45,422 nucleotides of DNA from an uncultured Eubacterium sp. (GCA_905236805.1 CAJOPH010000064.1:1-45422), one strand, 5' to 3'; shown: positions 1 through 10,451, numbered from the stretch's first letter. The notes: generated by a model from the sequence alone, not told the origin. Made by a program: numbers and translations.

Positions 1-679
<679 letters not shown>

Positions 680-681
680 CT

Positions 682-710
682 ATTATACACTCTTTCATAT
701 GTAAAATCAA
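682..710 (-). promoter_or_regulatory. sigma-A promoter of eno
   Basis: Read on the reverse strand: TTGATT (710-705), a 17-bp spacer, TATAAT (687-682). The predicted start is near 675, giving a leader of about 47 nt before the enolase ATG. Confidence 0.75.
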
Positions 711-758
711 TTCAAATTTGATGAATAAAAAATCGTTGTAAATAGTAAGAAAAAACAC

Positions 759-788
759 TTGTAATTATAGGTGATTTTGTGGTACGAT
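759..788 (+). promoter_or_regulatory. possible weak promoter of the NlpC/P60 gene
   Basis: TTGTAA (759-764), 18-bp spacer, TACGAT (783-788). It is the best match between the divergent eno promoter and the ATG at 840. Both hexamers are imperfect, so this is tentative. Confidence 0.4.
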
Positions 789-839
789 ATACGAATGTGT
801 GTGCAACCAAAGTGGAGAAAAATTAAGAGAGGATTTAAT

Positions 840-2429
840 ATGTGTGAAAAAACAAAGAATGTCATTAAGTTAATGCTTACGGCTGCGGTGTTTGTCTTCA
901 TACTCAATTGGCAGGTTTGTGTCAGGGCGGATGATGCCGCCTACCCCATACTCATAGGTCCATCCTATGACTACGAAACCCAGTACACCGTATCGGGCTA
1001 CACGGGGGGGATTTTTCTGGATGGATCATATTATACCGATGGAAAGGTGGAATATGGTACGGTAGGAGATTATACGGGATATACGCTTACCAGGTACATG
1101 ATCTCATCTGTCACATCGTATGACGAAGAAGATGATGCGGTGATAAGCATAGACCTTGATAATTATTCCTATACCGCATCGAAGATAGGAAGCACATATC
1201 TGTATGTCACTGTAAATACCGCCGTCTATCCATGCGATCAGGATGGAAACATCACAAAGATCCAAGAAGATATATCCGCTTCCGATGTTTCGGATGATAA
1301 CACTGAGTATAATGAATCCTATTATTACGATGATGAAGAAGAAGACGACGAATATTACGATGAATATGAAGAAGATACTTCTAATTACGCAGATGGAAGG
1401 ATATATGATGACTATGAGTATTACACCCTGTACATCGTTTCCAGGTATGACATGTCGGACTATGTTCTTCCGGATGATTCCCTGATATTATACAGTACGG
1501 ACTATTCTTACACCGAAGGTTATGACGGAAACGGCTTTATAGAGCTTACAGGCCTTCCCGTTACCCTGGATCAATATGATGAATATACTACATTTAGCTA
1601 CAAGTCATCCGGAATAAAAAAGAAATACATATCCTGTAATCTGGAAGACAACGTGCTTAAATTTTACTGCACCCGTCCCGGTACGGCGAAGGTGACGATA
1701 AAGATAAACGGCACAGACTTTGCCGTGACACTCAAGGTAAGAAAACTTTCCATGTCAAGCTCCCTTCTTCTGGTGAAAGGAAAAAAGGGCACGCTGAAGG
1801 TAAAGATACAAAAAAAGGTAAATGGGAGCCTTAAGACCTTTTCATCATCAAAAGTAACCTTTAAGTCGTCCGATACCGGTATAGCTACAGTGACATCATC
1901 TGGAAAGGTAAAGGCCAAAAAATACGGATCGTGCGTCATATACGCTTACGTGGGAGATATCCGGCTCGGATGCGTAGCTTCTGTTACCACCAAGGCAAAG
2001 TCAAAGGCCATAAAGACAGCGGTATCCATAGCCTCAAGCAGCACTTACAGCCAGGCAAGGAGAATGCAGTCAGGGTATTACGACTGCAGCTCTTTGGTGT
2101 GGAGGGCATATAAGAAAGCCGGGGTTACCGTAGTAAAAAATACGGGATGGGCTCCCGTTGCCGCCGATATCGGAAGATGGCTCATCGTGACAAAAAACAG
2201 GGATTACTGGAAGATGACCTACAATAGAGTAATTAAATTTAAATTTAAGCCTGGAGACCTAGGCTTTCAGACCGGCTCTTCAAACGGCAGATACAAGGGC
2301 ATCTACCATGTGGAGATGTTTGCCGGCTACGAGTATGAAGGCTATTCGGGAGATACTGCCGTTGTAGGTCCCATCTGGGCAAACAGGTATCCTTGGTATA
2401 CCACCAGTATTGTTGTGAGTTTTCCGTGA
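840..2429 (+). CDS. secreted NlpC/P60-family cell-wall hydrolase with Ig-like (Big_2) domain
   Basis: Probable exported peptidoglycan endopeptidase. I chose the ATG at 840 over a GTG at 771 because AGAGAGGA precedes it and it places a signal peptide (hydrophobic LMLTAAVFVFILNW, then ARAD-like VRADD) at the N-terminus, giving 529 residues. Order: signal peptide; a novel Tyr/Asp/Glu-rich region, most acidic at about residues 150-195 (YYYDDEEEDDEYYDEYEED); a bacterial Ig-like segment near 325-385 (FKSSDTGIATVTSSGKV); and a C-terminal NlpC/P60 domain with YDCSSLVWRAY around residue 413 (catalytic Cys) and HVEMFAGY near 490 (catalytic His). Family knowledge says NlpC/P60 enzymes cut stem peptides. 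The N-terminal half has no relative I recognise and may bind wall or cations. It stands alone between eno and the ilv operon. Confidence 0.85.
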   Translation: MCEKTKNVIKLMLTAAVFVFILNWQVCVRADDAAYPILIGPSYDYETQYTVSGYTGGIFLDGSYYTDGKVEYGTVGDYTGYTLTRYMISSVTSYDEEDDAVISIDLDNYSYTASKIGSTYLYVTVNTAVYPCDQDGNITKIQEDISASDVSDDNTEYNESYYYDDEEEDDEYYDEYEEDTSNYADGRIYDDYEYYTLYIVSRYDMSDYVLPDDSLILYSTDYSYTEGYDGNGFIELTGLPVTLDQYDEYTTFSYKSSGIKKKYISCNLEDNVLKFYCTRPGTAKVTIKINGTDFAVTLKVRKLSMSSSLLLVKGKKGTLKVKIQKKVNGSLKTFSSSKVTFKSSDTGIATVTSSGKVKAKKYGSCVIYAYVGDIRLGCVASVTTKAKSKAIKTAVSIASSSTYSQARRMQSGYYDCSSLVWRAYKKAGVTVVKNTGWAPVAADIGRWLIVTKNRDYWKMTYNRVIKFKFKPGDLGFQTGSSNGRYKGIYHVEMFAGYEYEGYSGDTAVVGPIWANRYPWYTTSIVVSFP

Positions 2430-2435
2430 AAGAGC

Positions 2436-2464
2436 TTGTGATTTTAGGGAAAATATGTTATAGT
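2436..2464 (+). promoter_or_regulatory. sigma-A promoter of the ilvN-ilvC-leuCD operon
   Basis: TTGTGA (2436-2441), 17-bp spacer, TATAGT (2459-2464). The predicted start near 2471 leaves a leader of about 47 nt, too short for a T-box or a leader-peptide attenuator. Confidence 0.7.
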
Positions 2465-2469
2465 AGCAC

Positions 2470-2487
2470 TTTGGGAAATTTCCCAAA
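2470..2487 (+). promoter_or_regulatory. perfect 18-bp palindrome at the ilv promoter start point; likely operator
   Basis: TTTGGGAAATTTCCCAAA is a perfect two-fold palindrome with no spacer. It begins 6 bp after the -10 hexamer, so it covers the predicted transcription start. A dimeric repressor bound here would block initiation. The regulator is unknown. Confidence 0.6.
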
Positions 2488-2517
2488 ACCTTTAAGTGGA
2501 TGCTGATTGGAGGAAAA

Positions 2518-3003
2518 ATGGTGAAGACGCAGGTGCTTTCCATCCTGTCCGAAAATACTTCGGGGGTATTAAGCAGGGTGGCCGGTCTTTTTGCAAGGCG
2601 AAGGTTTAATATAGATTCTATCACGGCGGGGACTACGTCCGACGAGAATTATTCAAGGATTACCATAGTGACCAGCGGAGAGGGTCTGATATTGGATCAG
2701 ATAGAAAACCAGGTGGCAAAGCTCGAGGATGTGATCTCTGTGGAGAGACTTTATCCCGATGATTCGGTGGCAAGGGAACTGGTTCTTCTCAGGGTAAAGG
2801 CCAATGATTCGAACAGGACGGCCATCCATTCCGTGTGTGATATCTTCAGGACCAAGGTAGTGGACATCACCCCCGATTCCATGCTGATAGAGCTGACCGG
2901 ATCCAAGAGGAAGATTTCTGCCTTCATAGAGCTTATGGGAGGGTACGGTATCATCCAGATGGCCCGCACGGGAGTAACTGCTTTAGCCAGGGGTGAGATG
3001 TAA
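2518..3003 (+). CDS. ilvN: acetolactate synthase small (regulatory) subunit
   Basis: Regulatory subunit of acetohydroxyacid synthase, the first common enzyme of valine, leucine and isoleucine synthesis. It carries the valine feedback site and stimulates the IlvB catalytic subunit. The ATG at 2518 is chosen because GGAGG ends five bases upstream and the protein then begins MVKTQVLSILSENTSGVLSR, the expected N-terminal ACT domain. An in-frame ATG at 2500 lacks a ribosome site. At 161 residues it is normal family length: ACT domain about 3-75 (GLFARRRFNIDSI), then the small-subunit C-terminal domain (ELVLLRVKA, LIELTGS). It is the first gene of the ilvN-ilvC-leuC-leuD unit. Its partner ilvB lies about 9 kb downstream in another transcription unit, an unusual split. 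ilvH is an equivalent name. Confidence 0.95.
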   Translation: MVKTQVLSILSENTSGVLSRVAGLFARRRFNIDSITAGTTSDENYSRITIVTSGEGLILDQIENQVAKLEDVISVERLYPDDSVARELVLLRVKANDSNRTAIHSVCDIFRTKVVDITPDSMLIELTGSKRKISAFIELMGGYGIIQMARTGVTALARGEM

Positions 3004-3012
3004 AGCGTTAAC

Positions 3013-3035
3013 AAGAGTGAATGGTTCACTTTTTT
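3013..3035 (+). terminator. weak hairpin with U-run between ilvN and ilvC
   Basis: A nine-pair stem (3013-3021 with 3025-3033, core AGTGAA/TTCACT, one G-U pair, three-base loop) runs into six T. It resembles a weak intrinsic terminator and may lower ilvC transcription or mark an RNA end. No separate ilvC promoter is obvious. Confidence 0.4.
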
Positions 3036-3049
3036 ATATTTAAGTTTAA

Positions 3050-4090
<1,041 letters not shown>

Positions 4091-4101
4091 TCTGTGATCT
4101 T

Positions 4102-4134
4102 CGCCCCTTTGGCATTGTATGGGCCGAAGGGGCG
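4102..4134 (+). other. strong intercistronic hairpin between ilvC and leuC, no U-tract
   Basis: CGCCCCTTTGGC (4102-4113) pairs with GCCGAAGGGGCG (4123-4134) over twelve positions with one T-G pair and a nine-base loop. The sequence after it (GTATTAAGG) has no T-run, so it looks more like an RNA-stabilising or processing element than a classical terminator. Confidence 0.7.
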
Positions 4135-4155
4135 GTATTAAGGAGGATTATCCCG

Positions 4156-5415
4156 ATGGGAATGACTATGACTCAGAAAATCCTTGCGGCCCATGCGGGC
4201 AAGGAAAGCGTAGCTTCAGGGGAATTGATCGAAGCTGATCTGGACTTGGTGCTTGGGAATGACATAACCACCCCCGTGGCCATTAATGTCTGTAAGGACA
4301 TAGAAAAAGAAGGGGTATTCCACAAGGACAAGATAGCCCTTGTTATGGATCATTTTGTGCCCAATAAGGACATAAAGTCTGCCGAACACTGCAAGATGGT
4401 AAGGGAGTTTGCAAAAAATAATGAAATAACGAACTACTTCGATGTGGGGCAGATGGGCATAGAGCATGCATTGGTTCCCGAAAAGGGGCTGGCCGTGGCA
4501 GGGGATGCCATAATAGGCGCGGATTCCCATACCTGTACCTATGGAGCCCTCGGGGCATTTTCCACGGGAGTGGGAAGCACCGACATGGCAGTGGGAATGT
4601 CCACGGGAAAGGCGTGGTTTAAGGTTCCCGCGGCGATACGTTTTAACCTCACGGGAAAGCCCGGCAAATATATAAGCGGAAAGGACGTTATCCTCCATAT
4701 CATAGGGAAAATAGGCGTGGACGGTGCTTTATACAAATCCATGGAATTTACCGGGGATGGCGTGAAGCATTTAGGGATAGACGATAGGTTCACGATTGCC
4801 AACATGGCCATAGAGGCAGGAGGAAAGAACGGTATTTTTCCGGTAGATCATGTCACGGAAGAGTACCTGAGGGAGCATACAAACAGGGAATGGAAAAAGT
4901 ACGAGGCGGATGAAGATGCCGTATATGATGAGGAATATACGATAGAGCTTGATAGCTTAGAGCCCACGGTTTCTTTTCCGCATCTTCCTGAAAACACCCA
5001 CCTTGCAAGGCAGTCAAAAGATGTCCGTATAGACCAGGTGGTAATAGGCTCTTGCACCAACGGGCATATATCGGACTTAAGGGCAGCAGCGGATATCCTT
5101 AAAGGCAAAAAAACAGCAAAGGGCGTAAGGTGCATCATTATCCCCGCTACCCAGCAGATATATTTAGATGCCATGGAAGAGGGGCTTTTGAAAATCTTCA
5201 TTGAAGCAGGGGCAATAGTTTCCACGCCCACCTGCGGTCCCTGCCTTGGTGGATACATGGGGATTTTGGCAGATGGCGAAAGGTGCATATCCACCACAAA
5301 CAGGAATTTCGTGGGGAGGATGGGACACACAGGCTCCGAAGTATACTTAGCATCCCCGGCCACGGCGGCTGCCAGCGCGCTTACGGGATATATCACAGAT
5401 CCGCGGGATTTATAG
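4156..5415 (+). CDS. leuC: 3-isopropylmalate dehydratase large subunit
   Basis: Catalytic [4Fe-4S] subunit of isopropylmalate isomerase in leucine synthesis; it acts as a heterodimer with LeuD. The 419-residue length matches the shorter LeuC/homoaconitase-like type found in clostridia and archaea, not the ~466-residue enterobacterial form. Cluster ligands are visible at C300 ([14 protein letters not shown]) and C360/C363 ([10 protein letters not shown]). [21 protein letters not shown] is also diagnostic. AGGAGG precedes the ATG at 4156; a second ATG at 4162 is possible but less well spaced. leuD follows after 10 bases, as expected for two subunits made together. Confidence 0.95.
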   Translation: MGMTMTQKILAAHAGKESVASGELIEADLDLVLGNDITTPVAINVCKDIEKEGVFHKDKIALVMDHFVPNKDIKSAEHCKMVREFAKNNEITNYFDVGQMGIEHALVPEKGLAVAGDAIIGADSHTCTYGALGAFSTGVGSTDMAVGMSTGKAWFKVPAAIRFNLTGKPGKYISGKDVILHIIGKIGVDGALYKSMEFTGDGVKHLGIDDRFTIANMAIEAGGKNGIFPVDHVTEEYLREHTNREWKKYEADEDAVYDEEYTIELDSLEPTVSFPHLPENTHLARQSKDVRIDQVVIGSCTNGHISDLRAAADILKGKKTAKGVRCIIIPATQQIYLDAMEEGLLKIFIEAGAIVSTPTCGPCLGGYMGILADGERCISTTNRNFVGRMGHTGSEVYLASPATAAASALTGYITDPRDL

Positions 5416-5425
5416 GAGGAAGAAT

Positions 5426-5911
5426 ATGGAAGCACATGGCAAGGTTTTAAAATACGCGGACAATGTAGATACGGATGTCATCATTCCGGCAAGGTACCTT
5501 AATTCTTCCGACCCCAAAGAGCTCGCCCTCCATTGCATGGAGGATATTGACAAGGATTTTGTGAAAAAGGTAAATCCGGGGGATATAATAGTTGCGGATA
5601 AGAATTTTGGCTGCGGCTCTTCCAGGGAGCATGCCCCATTAGCCATAAAGGCATCCGGGATTTCATGCGTGATAGCGGAGTCCTTCGCGAGGATTTTTTA
5701 CCGTAACGCGATAAACATAGGCCTTCCCATCATAGAATGTCCGGAAGCGTCAGCCGGTATCAGGGACGGGGATGATGTGGAGGTAAACTTTGACACCGGA
5801 GAAATAAAGGACAATACTTCGGGAAAAACCTTCAAAGGCCAGGCCTTCCCAAAGTTCATGCAGAAGATAATAAAGTCAGAAGGGTTGGTTAATTACATAA
5901 ATCTTAAATAG
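5426..5911 (+). CDS. leuD: 3-isopropylmalate dehydratase small subunit
   Basis: Swivel-domain subunit that completes the isopropylmalate isomerase active site with LeuC. At 161 residues it fits the small LeuD class that pairs with ~420-residue LeuC proteins. Key motifs are [14 protein letters not shown] near the N-terminus and [15 protein letters not shown], the substrate-specificity loop, near residues 56-70. AGGAGGA lies before the ATG, overlapping the end of leuC. A gene of unrelated type starts only six bases after the stop, so the two may be translationally coupled. Confidence 0.96.
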   Translation: MEAHGKVLKYADNVDTDVIIPARYLNSSDPKELALHCMEDIDKDFVKKVNPGDIIVADKNFGCGSSREHAPLAIKASGISCVIAESFARIFYRNAINIGLPIIECPEASAGIRDGDDVEVNFDTGEIKDNTSGKTFKGQAFPKFMQKIIKSEGLVNYINLK

Positions 5912-5917
5912 TGGTCT

Positions 5918-6709
5918 ATGTTAAAGGGAGTTTTTAAGGCAAAAAAAAAGAGTGGGGAAATATACTACCGTTCAAACATCACTTACAGGGACAAGCATAT
6001 CAGCCTGGGAAGCTTTAAGGATGAGGAGAAGGCGCATGAGGCATATGTATATGCCAGGGAGATTTTAGACAACCCCGTTTTTTTGTTTAATGAATGGGTA
6101 GATAACGGGATTCTTTCTTTCGAGAAAGTTATCTCGTTATTTAATTTAAGGGATAATGGGGTATACATAAAGACTCCTATTTATCTTAGGACCAATTATT
6201 TCAGCTATTTCCTTTCGCCCGATATGGAGCTTAAATTTGACGTTGACGACCTTTTTTACTACTCTTCACATAAGATCATGGTAAGAAAGGGGCATTATTT
6301 CGTAAGTGACTACGGAATGCAGGTATCCATACTCTCAAGGTATGGAATTTTCCCTTATGCCGCACAGGGAAGGGATTATGTGTTCATAAACGGTGATGTC
6401 ACGGATTTTCGCTATTCCAACATCCATGTGATAAATCCCTATTTTGGGGTGAGGATGGGGAAAAAGGATAATGTCATATATTTTGACACATACCTTCATC
6501 TGAAAGGTGACTGGAAGATAGGCAGGTATGATACGGCCCAGGAGGCCGCCATAGCATACAACAAGGCAAGAGACCTTGCGATAAGAGCCGGAATTAAAAA
6601 AGAATTCATTGAAAATTACGTGGCAATCTCCGAAGAAGAATACGCAAAGATGTACGATAGGGTCAGGATATCGGAAAGGTTTATGGAATATCTGACGGAA
6701 ATATCTTGA
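5918..6709 (+). CDS. protein with two AP2-like domains around a degenerate HNH-like core
   Basis: Not a known leucine gene. Residues about 3-48 (GVFKAKKKSGEIYYRSN, then LGSFKDEEKAHEAYVYAREI) and about 176-225 (GVRMGKKDNVIYFDTYLH, then IGRYDTAQEAAIAYNKARDL) each match the AP2 pattern: GV..., three beta strands, then G-F/Y-T/D-E-A-A-AY helix. Between them, about residues 155-173, DYVFINGDVTDFRYSNIHVIN resembles the N-x-x-D-x-R-x-x-N-L end of AP2-HNH homing endonucleases, but the histidine pair that starts a working HNH is absent (DYVF instead). I infer a DNA-binding protein that has lost nuclease activity, perhaps a local regulator. It starts six bases after leuD without a good Shine-Dalgarno site, so coupling to leuD is likely. 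Its stop codon lies inside the -35 box of the next promoter. Its function is unknown. Confidence 0.7.
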   Translation: MLKGVFKAKKKSGEIYYRSNITYRDKHISLGSFKDEEKAHEAYVYAREILDNPVFLFNEWVDNGILSFEKVISLFNLRDNGVYIKTPIYLRTNYFSYFLSPDMELKFDVDDLFYYSSHKIMVRKGHYFVSDYGMQVSILSRYGIFPYAAQGRDYVFINGDVTDFRYSNIHVINPYFGVRMGKKDNVIYFDTYLHLKGDWKIGRYDTAQEAAIAYNKARDLAIRAGIKKEFIENYVAISEEEYAKMYDRVRISERFMEYLTEIS

Positions 6710-6734
6710 AAAAATATAGTTATTATTGTATAAT
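6706..6734 (+). promoter_or_regulatory. strong sigma-A promoter of the lipoprotein-glyQS-yajC-leuB-ilvDB-serCA unit
   Basis: TTGAAA (6706-6711), 17-bp spacer, perfect TATAAT (6729-6734). The -35 hexamer contains the stop codon of the AP2-like gene. The predicted start is near 6741, with a leader of about 88 nt that holds no riboswitch or T-box I can recognise. Confidence 0.8.
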
Positions 6735-6828
6735 ACAGTTTTGTGCTTTGCGAAAAAAATTGACTGCATCGGTACTTTCATTAAAGGAATGGGATGCTTG
6801 GGGTTGTATTGACGAGGAGAGTGCTTTG

Positions 6829-7530
6829 ATGAGAAGGGTTTACTGTGTCTTGTGCATGTTTTTGGTTTTTGGGACTATCTTTACGGGCTGCGGGGGGAGC
6901 TTTAAGGCGGATGAAAATGCCATAAAGATTTCGAAAGATGGAAAGGTATTTGCTGTTTCGGTAGAAGACCTTGAAAAAGATTACTACGATGAGGCAGAGC
7001 TGGAGGAATATATAGATGCGCTGGTGGATGAGTACAACAGCTCCCATGAAGGAGCTGTAAAGAAAAAATCCTTCAAGGTAAAGGAAGAAACAGCAAACCT
7101 TTCGATGGAGTATGAATCTGCCAAAGACTATGAAGATTTTAATGGAACCGTTCTTTTTAGCGGAACCGTGGCCAAAGCCATAGCAGAAGGCTATGAGTTT
7201 GAGACAAGCTTTGTTTCAATAAAAAATGGGGAAAGCGCAGATGGGATAGGGGCAGTTCCTGTTGCCGCTTCTGATGAATCAGAGTCCGCCGATGCCTCGG
7301 GGGATGCCTCGGGAGACATTACATTTACAGTCACCTATGAGGGGGATACCGATGGTGAAAAGATAAGGGACATGCTTGATTCGAAGGTGGTAATCCTCTC
7401 GGAAGACCTCCTTGTGACGGTGCCGGGGGAAATCTCTTACGTATCTGCCGACGGGACTATGGTAATAAAGAAGGATACCGTGAAGATTAAGAAGTCTTCG
7501 GAAGGATTATCATATATTATTTACGATTGA
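6829..7530 (+). CDS. lipoprotein of unknown function
   Basis: I do not recognise this family. The ATG at 6829 is chosen because GAGGAGA precedes it and the product then begins as a lipoprotein signal: MRR, a hydrophobic stretch, and the lipobox IFTGC with the lipidated cysteine at residue 21. An earlier in-frame ATG at 6706 would place 41 polar residues before the signal and lies upstream of the mapped -10 box. The mature part (about 213 residues) is soluble and acidic, with a Ser/Ala/Asp-rich linker near residues 145-170 (SDESESADASGDASGD). It is predicted to sit on the outer face of the membrane. It is the first gene after a strong promoter and lies 22 bases before glyQS, an odd partner for tRNA charging and amino acid synthesis. 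Confidence 0.75.
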   Translation: MRRVYCVLCMFLVFGTIFTGCGGSFKADENAIKISKDGKVFAVSVEDLEKDYYDEAELEEYIDALVDEYNSSHEGAVKKKSFKVKEETANLSMEYESAKDYEDFNGTVLFSGTVAKAIAEGYEFETSFVSIKNGESADGIGAVPVAASDESESADASGDASGDITFTVTYEGDTDGEKIRDMLDSKVVILSEDLLVTVPGEISYVSADGTMVIKKDTVKIKKSSEGLSYIIYD

Positions 7531-7552
7531 TCTGAAGAGAGGTTATTAGGCG

Positions 7553-8941
7553 ATGAAAAAAACAATGGACACTATCGTTAATCTTTGCAAGGCCAGGGGA
7601 TTTATCTATCCGGGGTCGGAGATTTACGGGGGACTGGCAAACACCTGGGATTACGGTAATCTGGGCGTGGAACTGAAAAACAACGTAAAAAAAGCCTGGT
7701 GGAAAAAGTTCGTACAGGAAAATCCTTACAACGTGGGTGTGGACTGTTCCATCCTCATGAATCCAAAGACATGGGTGGCATCGGGGCATCTTGGGAATTT
7801 TTCCGATCCCTTGATCGACTGCAAACAGTGCCATGAGAGGTTTAGGGCGGACAAGGTAATAGAAGACTACAATGCCGAAAACAATATCGAAATGGAAGGG
7901 GCTGTGGATGCCTGGACCAGGGAACAGATGGAAGGCTACATCAGGGAAAAAAATATCCCCTGCCCTTCCTGCGGAGGACATGATTTTACAGACATAAGGC
8001 AGTTTAACCTCATGTTCAAGACCTTCCAGGGCGTGACAGAGGATGCCTCAAGTACCGTTTACCTGCGTCCCGAGACCGCACAGGGAATATTCGTCAATTT
8101 TAAAAATGTCCAAAGAACCTCCCGAAAGAAAGTTCCCTTTGGGATAGCGCAGATAGGAAAATCATTTAGGAATGAGATAACACCGGGGAACTTTACATTC
8201 AGGACCCGTGAGTTTGAGCAGATGGAGCTGGAGTTTTTCTGCAAGCCGGGGAGCGACCTTGAGTGGTTTGAATACTGGAAAAAATATTGCGTAGATTTTC
8301 TTTATTCACTGGGGATCAAGGAAGAGGAACTTAAGATAAGGGATCACGAACAGGCCGAGCTTTCACATTATTCCAAGGCCACCACGGACTTAGAGTTCCT
8401 TTTCCCCTTCGGATGGGGGGAGCTGTGGGGAATTGCCGACAGGACGGACTATGACCTTACCTGTCACATGGAAGTTTCAGGGGAAGACCTTAAATACTTT
8501 GACGATGAGACCAAGGAAAAATATATCCCTTACGTGATAGAGCCATCGCTCGGGGCTGACAGGGTGGTTTTGGCCTTTTTGGTATCTGCCTATGATGAAG
8601 AAGAGCTTGACGGTGGGGATAAGAGGACGATCCTTCATCTTCATCCTGCATTAGCCCCTGTGAAGGTGGGCGTTTTGCCTCTTTCCAAAAAGCTCGCAGA
8701 TGGGGCGCTTGAGGTATATAACACCCTTTCGAAGCATTTTAACTGTGAGTATGATGACAGGGGAAACATCGGAAAGCGTTACAGGAGACAGGATGAAATA
8801 GGCACCCCGTGGTGCGTAACCTATGACTTTGATTCCCGAGAAGATGGATGCGTTACCGTTAGGGAGCGCGATTCCATGGAACAGGAAAGGGTGAAGATAG
8901 GGGATTTGGCAGCTTATTTTAATGAAAAGCTTAATTTCTAA
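7553..8941 (+). CDS. glyQS: glycyl-tRNA synthetase, single-chain class II type
   Basis: Charges tRNA-Gly with glycine. The 462-residue length and the opening [21 protein letters not shown] identify the homodimeric archaeal/eukaryal-like type used by many Firmicutes, not the alpha2beta2 GlyQ/GlyS enzyme. Zinc-site cysteines are visible at C90/C93 (CKQC) and C137/C140 (CPSC). Class II motif 2 appears as [25 protein letters not shown] and motif 3 in [14 protein letters not shown]. The anticodon-binding domain is C-terminal ([14 protein letters not shown]). No T-box lies upstream. The enzyme sits inside a branched-chain/serine amino acid unit; serine is a glycine precursor, which is a possible reason for the grouping (inference). 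It is also named glyS in many annotations. Confidence 0.95.
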   Translation: MKKTMDTIVNLCKARGFIYPGSEIYGGLANTWDYGNLGVELKNNVKKAWWKKFVQENPYNVGVDCSILMNPKTWVASGHLGNFSDPLIDCKQCHERFRADKVIEDYNAENNIEMEGAVDAWTREQMEGYIREKNIPCPSCGGHDFTDIRQFNLMFKTFQGVTEDASSTVYLRPETAQGIFVNFKNVQRTSRKKVPFGIAQIGKSFRNEITPGNFTFRTREFEQMELEFFCKPGSDLEWFEYWKKYCVDFLYSLGIKEEELKIRDHEQAELSHYSKATTDLEFLFPFGWGELWGIADRTDYDLTCHMEVSGEDLKYFDDETKEKYIPYVIEPSLGADRVVLAFLVSAYDEEELDGGDKRTILHLHPALAPVKVGVLPLSKKLADGALEVYNTLSKHFNCEYDDRGNIGKRYRRQDEIGTPWCVTYDFDSREDGCVTVRERDSMEQERVKIGDLAAYFNEKLNF

Positions 8942-8965
8942 AAATTATTATCGGAGGATATTTTA

Positions 8966-9328
8966 ATGAATTTTTTAGTTACAGCTACCGAGGGAGCAGC
9001 CGGCGGATCTTTGATGATGATCGCATGGATAGTCATACTTTTCGTATTGCTTTATTTCATGATGATAAGGCCCCAAAGGAAGGAGCAGTCAAGGAAGCAG
9101 CAGATGCTCTCAAACCTTGAGATAGGAGATACCATACTTACCACCAGCGGATTTTACGGCACCATCGTGGATGTGCAGGATGACATGGTCATAGTCGAGT
9201 TCGGGAGCAACAAGAACTGCCGCATACCCATGCAGCAGGGGGCCATAGCTGACGTGGAAAAACCGGCTGATTCGGTGAAAGTTGAGGACAATCCAAAGGA
9301 TAAGAAGAAAAACAAAGGAAACGTATGA
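8966..9328 (+). CDS. yajC: preprotein translocase subunit YajC
   Basis: Small accessory protein of the Sec translocon. The 120-residue protein has one membrane span at about residues 17-36 (MIAWIVILFVLLYFMMIRP), the family's IRPQRKEQ basic stretch, and the NLEIGDTILTTSGFYGTIVDVQDDMVIVE core domain. The C-terminus is a charged tail. A ribosome site (GGAGGA) precedes the ATG. In many bacteria yajC sits with tgt and secDF; here it lies between glyQS and leuB, with tgt 21 kb away and no secDF in the window. Confidence 0.93.
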   Translation: MNFLVTATEGAAGGSLMMIAWIVILFVLLYFMMIRPQRKEQSRKQQMLSNLEIGDTILTTSGFYGTIVDVQDDMVIVEFGSNKNCRIPMQQGAIADVEKPADSVKVEDNPKDKKKNKGNV

Positions 9329-9356
9329 AAATAAGTTTTCTTAAAAAGGAGACGAA

Positions 9357-10451
9357 ATGGAATTTAATGTGGGAGTAATCCCCGGGGACGGGATAGGACC
9401 TGAGATAGTAAGGGAAGCTACGAAGGTGCTTGATAAAACGGGGGAAAAATATAACGTAAGGTTTAATTACGAACAGATCCTCATGGGAGGATGCTCAATA
9501 GATAAATTAGGCATCCCCCTCAGCGATGAGGCGATAAAGACCGCAAAGAAAAAAGATGCTGTGCTTTTGGGTGCGATAGGGGGAGATGCCAATACATCTC
9601 CCTGGTATAAATTAGAACCCTCCTTAAGGCCGGAGGCAGGACTTCTAAAGATCCGGAAGGAGTTAAATCTCTTTGTAAACATGCGCCCTGCCTATCTTTT
9701 TGATGAATTAAAGGATGCCTGCCCCTTAAGGGAAAACGTGTGCGGTGAGGGCTTTGACCTTGTCATCATGAGGGAGCTTACGGGGGGACTTTACTTTGGA
9801 GAAAGAAAGACCGTGGAGGTAGAAGGAAAAAGGGTTGCTACAGATACCCTTACCTACAATGAAGACGAGATTAGGCGCATTGCCATAAAATCCTTTGAAA
9901 TAGCCCAAAAGAGACGAAAAAAAGTAACCAGCGTCGATAAGGCCAATGTATTGGATTCGTCAAGGCTCTGGAGGGCAGTGGTGGATGAGGTGGCAGAAGA
10001 TTTCCCTGATGTTTCGCTCTCCCATATGTTGGTCGACAACTGCGCAATGCAGCTGGTAAGGGATCCCGGGCAGTTCGACGTGATCCTTACAGAAAATATG
10101 TTCGGAGACATTCTTTCGGACGAGGCGTCCATGTGTACAGGTTCCATAGGGATGCTCTCCAGCGCCAGTTTCAATGATTCAAAGGCAGGTCTCTACGAGC
10201 CTTCACACGGATCGGCTCCTGATATAGCGGGAAAAGACATGGCTAATCCCATAGCCACCATACTTTCCGCCTCAATGATGCTGAAATATTCATTCGACAT
10301 GGAAGAGGCATCAAACAACATTGATGAGGCGGTAAGGCAGGTGCTAAGGGATGGGTACAGAACCGTGGATATCATGCCCCATGAAGGCAAGGGGGAATTG
10401 AAGCAAGTGGGCTGCAGGCAGATGGGGGATCTTATAGCTGAGAGGATATAG
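9357..10451 (+). CDS. leuB: 3-isopropylmalate dehydrogenase
   Basis: NAD-dependent oxidative decarboxylation of 3-isopropylmalate, the third leucine-specific step. At 364 residues it is full length. It opens [15 protein letters not shown] and includes [34 protein letters not shown] (substrate arginines), [33 protein letters not shown] (metal aspartates) and the NAD-site region [19 protein letters not shown]. It is separated from leuCD by the AP2-like gene, a promoter, the lipoprotein, glyQS and yajC. ilvD starts 8 bases after its stop. Confidence 0.97.
   Translation: MEFNVGVIPGDGIGPEIVREATKVLDKTGEKYNVRFNYEQILMGGCSIDKLGIPLSDEAIKTAKKKDAVLLGAIGGDANTSPWYKLEPSLRPEAGLLKIRKELNLFVNMRPAYLFDELKDACPLRENVCGEGFDLVIMRELTGGLYFGERKTVEVEGKRVATDTLTYNEDEIRRIAIKSFEIAQKRRKKVTSVDKANVLDSSRLWRAVVDEVAEDFPDVSLSHMLVDNCAMQLVRDPGQFDVILTENMFGDILSDEASMCTGSIGMLSSASFNDSKAGLYEPSHGSAPDIAGKDMANPIATILSASMMLKYSFDMEEASNNIDEAVRQVLRDGYRTVDIMPHEGKGELKQVGCRQMGDLIAERI

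Noticed and set aside
2465-2517. T-box or leader-peptide attenuator for ilv/leu, glyQS, leuS or serCA
   Set aside because: No specifier stem, no AGGGTGGNACCGCG-type T-box sequence and no terminator/antiterminator pair was seen upstream of any of these genes. The ilvN and leuS leaders are too short.
4848-5435. Long reverse-strand frames such as 4848-5435, 3221-3760, 24797-25378 and 36346-36939
   Set aside because: Each lies wholly or mostly antisense to a well-conserved gene, has no ribosome site or promoter and gives no recognisable protein; they are frame shadows.
6706-6828. Upstream ATG at 6706 as start of the lipoprotein
   Set aside because: It lies at the -35 box of the promoter, has no ribosome site and would put 41 polar residues before the lipoprotein signal.
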